A stretch of 6,402 nucleotides of DNA from Promethearchaeota archaeon (GTDB taxonomy: Archaea > Asgardarchaeota > Lokiarchaeia > Sigynarchaeales > SOKP01): contig JAUXAJ010000289.1 of NCBI GenBank assembly GCA_030620005.1, positions 1 to 6,402 on the forward strand, in the 5' to 3' direction. The stretch's first letter is position 1. Each line of letters begins with the position of its first letter. Below are positions 5,890-6,402 of the stretch, piece after piece. Position numbers and translations under genes: made by a program. Below the pieces are notes generated by a model. That model did no database searches and was not told the origin of the DNA. It worked only from the letters and a program-made list of their open reading frames with translations.

Positions 5890-6402
5890 TTAAAATTTAT
5901 TAGAAGCAGAAAACTGCCTGAAGGCATTTTTAATACCATTTATATCCAAAATCGTCGTATCATACATTATAAATGAAGTCTCATTCGCCTTTAAAAAGGG
6001 CTCGATCTTATCCAGGAATTTTTTCTTTAAATTTCTTTCTTTTGGATCAAAACCGGGGTCCATTTTATGAAAAAGGAAAACGATTCGTGCATCCGGGCTT
6101 AATTTTTTAATTACTTGAAAAACAGCCATGAAGTACATTATGGAAGAAAAAAGCCGATAATAATCTTGAACATCCACAACATAATAAAGGAACGAGATGG
6201 AATAAAAATATGTCTCAGGATTCGCCAAGTATATATTTCGATATTTTTCCTGACCGCCAAAATCCCAAACCATGATCTTATTCTGAACTATAGAATTTCT
6301 TTCCACATTCTTGGTAGGATACATGTTGGGGGGATTCTTAAACGTTTCATCAGTATCTAGTTTGAGCATATCTACAATTGTGGTTTTTCCAGCATTTTCC
6401 AT
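5890..6402 (-). CDS. Arf/Rag-like small GTPase, partial (5' end beyond right edge)
   Basis: The visible 170 residues hold nearly a whole Ras-superfamily G domain. The frame opens with MENAGKTT. The P-loop GxxxxGKT needs a Gly just before this Met, so the true start lies outside the window. Other motifs: switch I PTKNVE (29-34), like the PTxGFNVE of Arf; G3 WDFGGQE (46-52), with the double Gly of Arf and Rag and a catalytic-type Gln; G4 HKMD (112-115), as in RagA/Gtr1 instead of NKxD; SPDARIVFLFHKMD (102-115), close to the Rag pattern; and G5-region DTTILD (148-153), resembling TSIWD of Rag. The protein ends at the G domain, without the Roadblock-like C-terminal domain of Rag proteins. Such GTPases are expanded in Asgard archaea and related to eukaryotic regulators of membranes and nutrient signalling. 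The role here is unknown, and the missing N terminus could carry a membrane-binding helix. Confidence 0.92.
   Translation of the reverse strand: MENAGKTTIVDMLKLDTDETFKNPPNMYPTKNVERNSIVQNKIMVWDFGGQEKYRNIYLANPETYFYSISFLYYVVDVQDYYRLFSSIMYFMAVFQVIKKLSPDARIVFLFHKMDPGFDPKERNLKKKFLDKIEPFLKANETSFIMYDTTILDINGIKNAFRQFSASNKF

Noticed and set aside
6115..6360. Plus-strand frame of 81 codons
   Set aside because: It is antisense to the GTPase G domain, whose motifs are unmistakable.
6400..6402. ATG as the true start of the GTPase
   Set aside because: Starting there would delete the first Gly of the P-loop and the first beta strand. The gene must continue past the window edge.

Overview
The window is AT-rich, gene-dense prokaryotic DNA that most resembles an Asgard (Loki-like) archaeon. 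The basis is a small GTPase that mixes Arf and Rag/Gtr signature motifs (WDFGGQE, HKMD), a stand-alone DnaJ-type zinc-finger protein, TATA-box promoters of archaeal form (BRE followed by TTTAAATA), and T-tracts in place of hairpin terminators. No rRNA, tRNA or other marker gene is present, so the assignment is an inference from gene content.

Layout. (1) 1-1433, minus strand: a two-gene operon transcribed leftward from a BRE/TATA promoter at 1480-1494. The first gene encodes an acidic, helical protein of unknown function. It overlaps by ATGA a second gene encoding a protein with a Cys/His zinc-binding N terminus, which runs off the left edge. This block is visibly richer in G+C than the rest of the window. 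(2) 1434-1921: about 490 bases of very AT-rich DNA with an 18-base A run and no convincing gene. (3) 1922-2083, minus: a 53-residue small protein, divergent from (4) 2209-3162, plus: a protein with four CxxCxGxG-type motifs but no J domain. Its layout and C terminus recall eukaryotic SSUH2-like proteins. A 7-bp tandem repeat crosses its stop codon. (5) 3256-4752, plus: a complete glycoside hydrolase family 4 (GH4) enzyme, NAD- and metal-dependent, with a CHG metal-site motif. It converges across a short T-rich spacer on (6) 4784-5803, minus: a membrane-anchored protein with an extracytoplasmic domain resembling an inactive glutamine-amidotransferase fold. (7) 5890-6402, minus: the Arf/Rag-like GTPase, whose 5' end lies beyond the right edge because its P-loop is cut by the window boundary.

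No single pathway joins these genes. The two leftward genes at 756-1433 and 1-759 clearly work together, by translational coupling. The GTPase and the membrane protein are co-directional but separated by 86 bases of AT-rich DNA, so a shared role is possible but not shown. The GH4 gene stands alone as a sugar-metabolism gene. The most original items are the SSUH2-like zinc-finger protein, the hybrid GTPase, and the G+C-richer operon, whose zinc-finger protein ends (as far as visible) in a segment resembling the cyclin-type repeat of transcription factor B.
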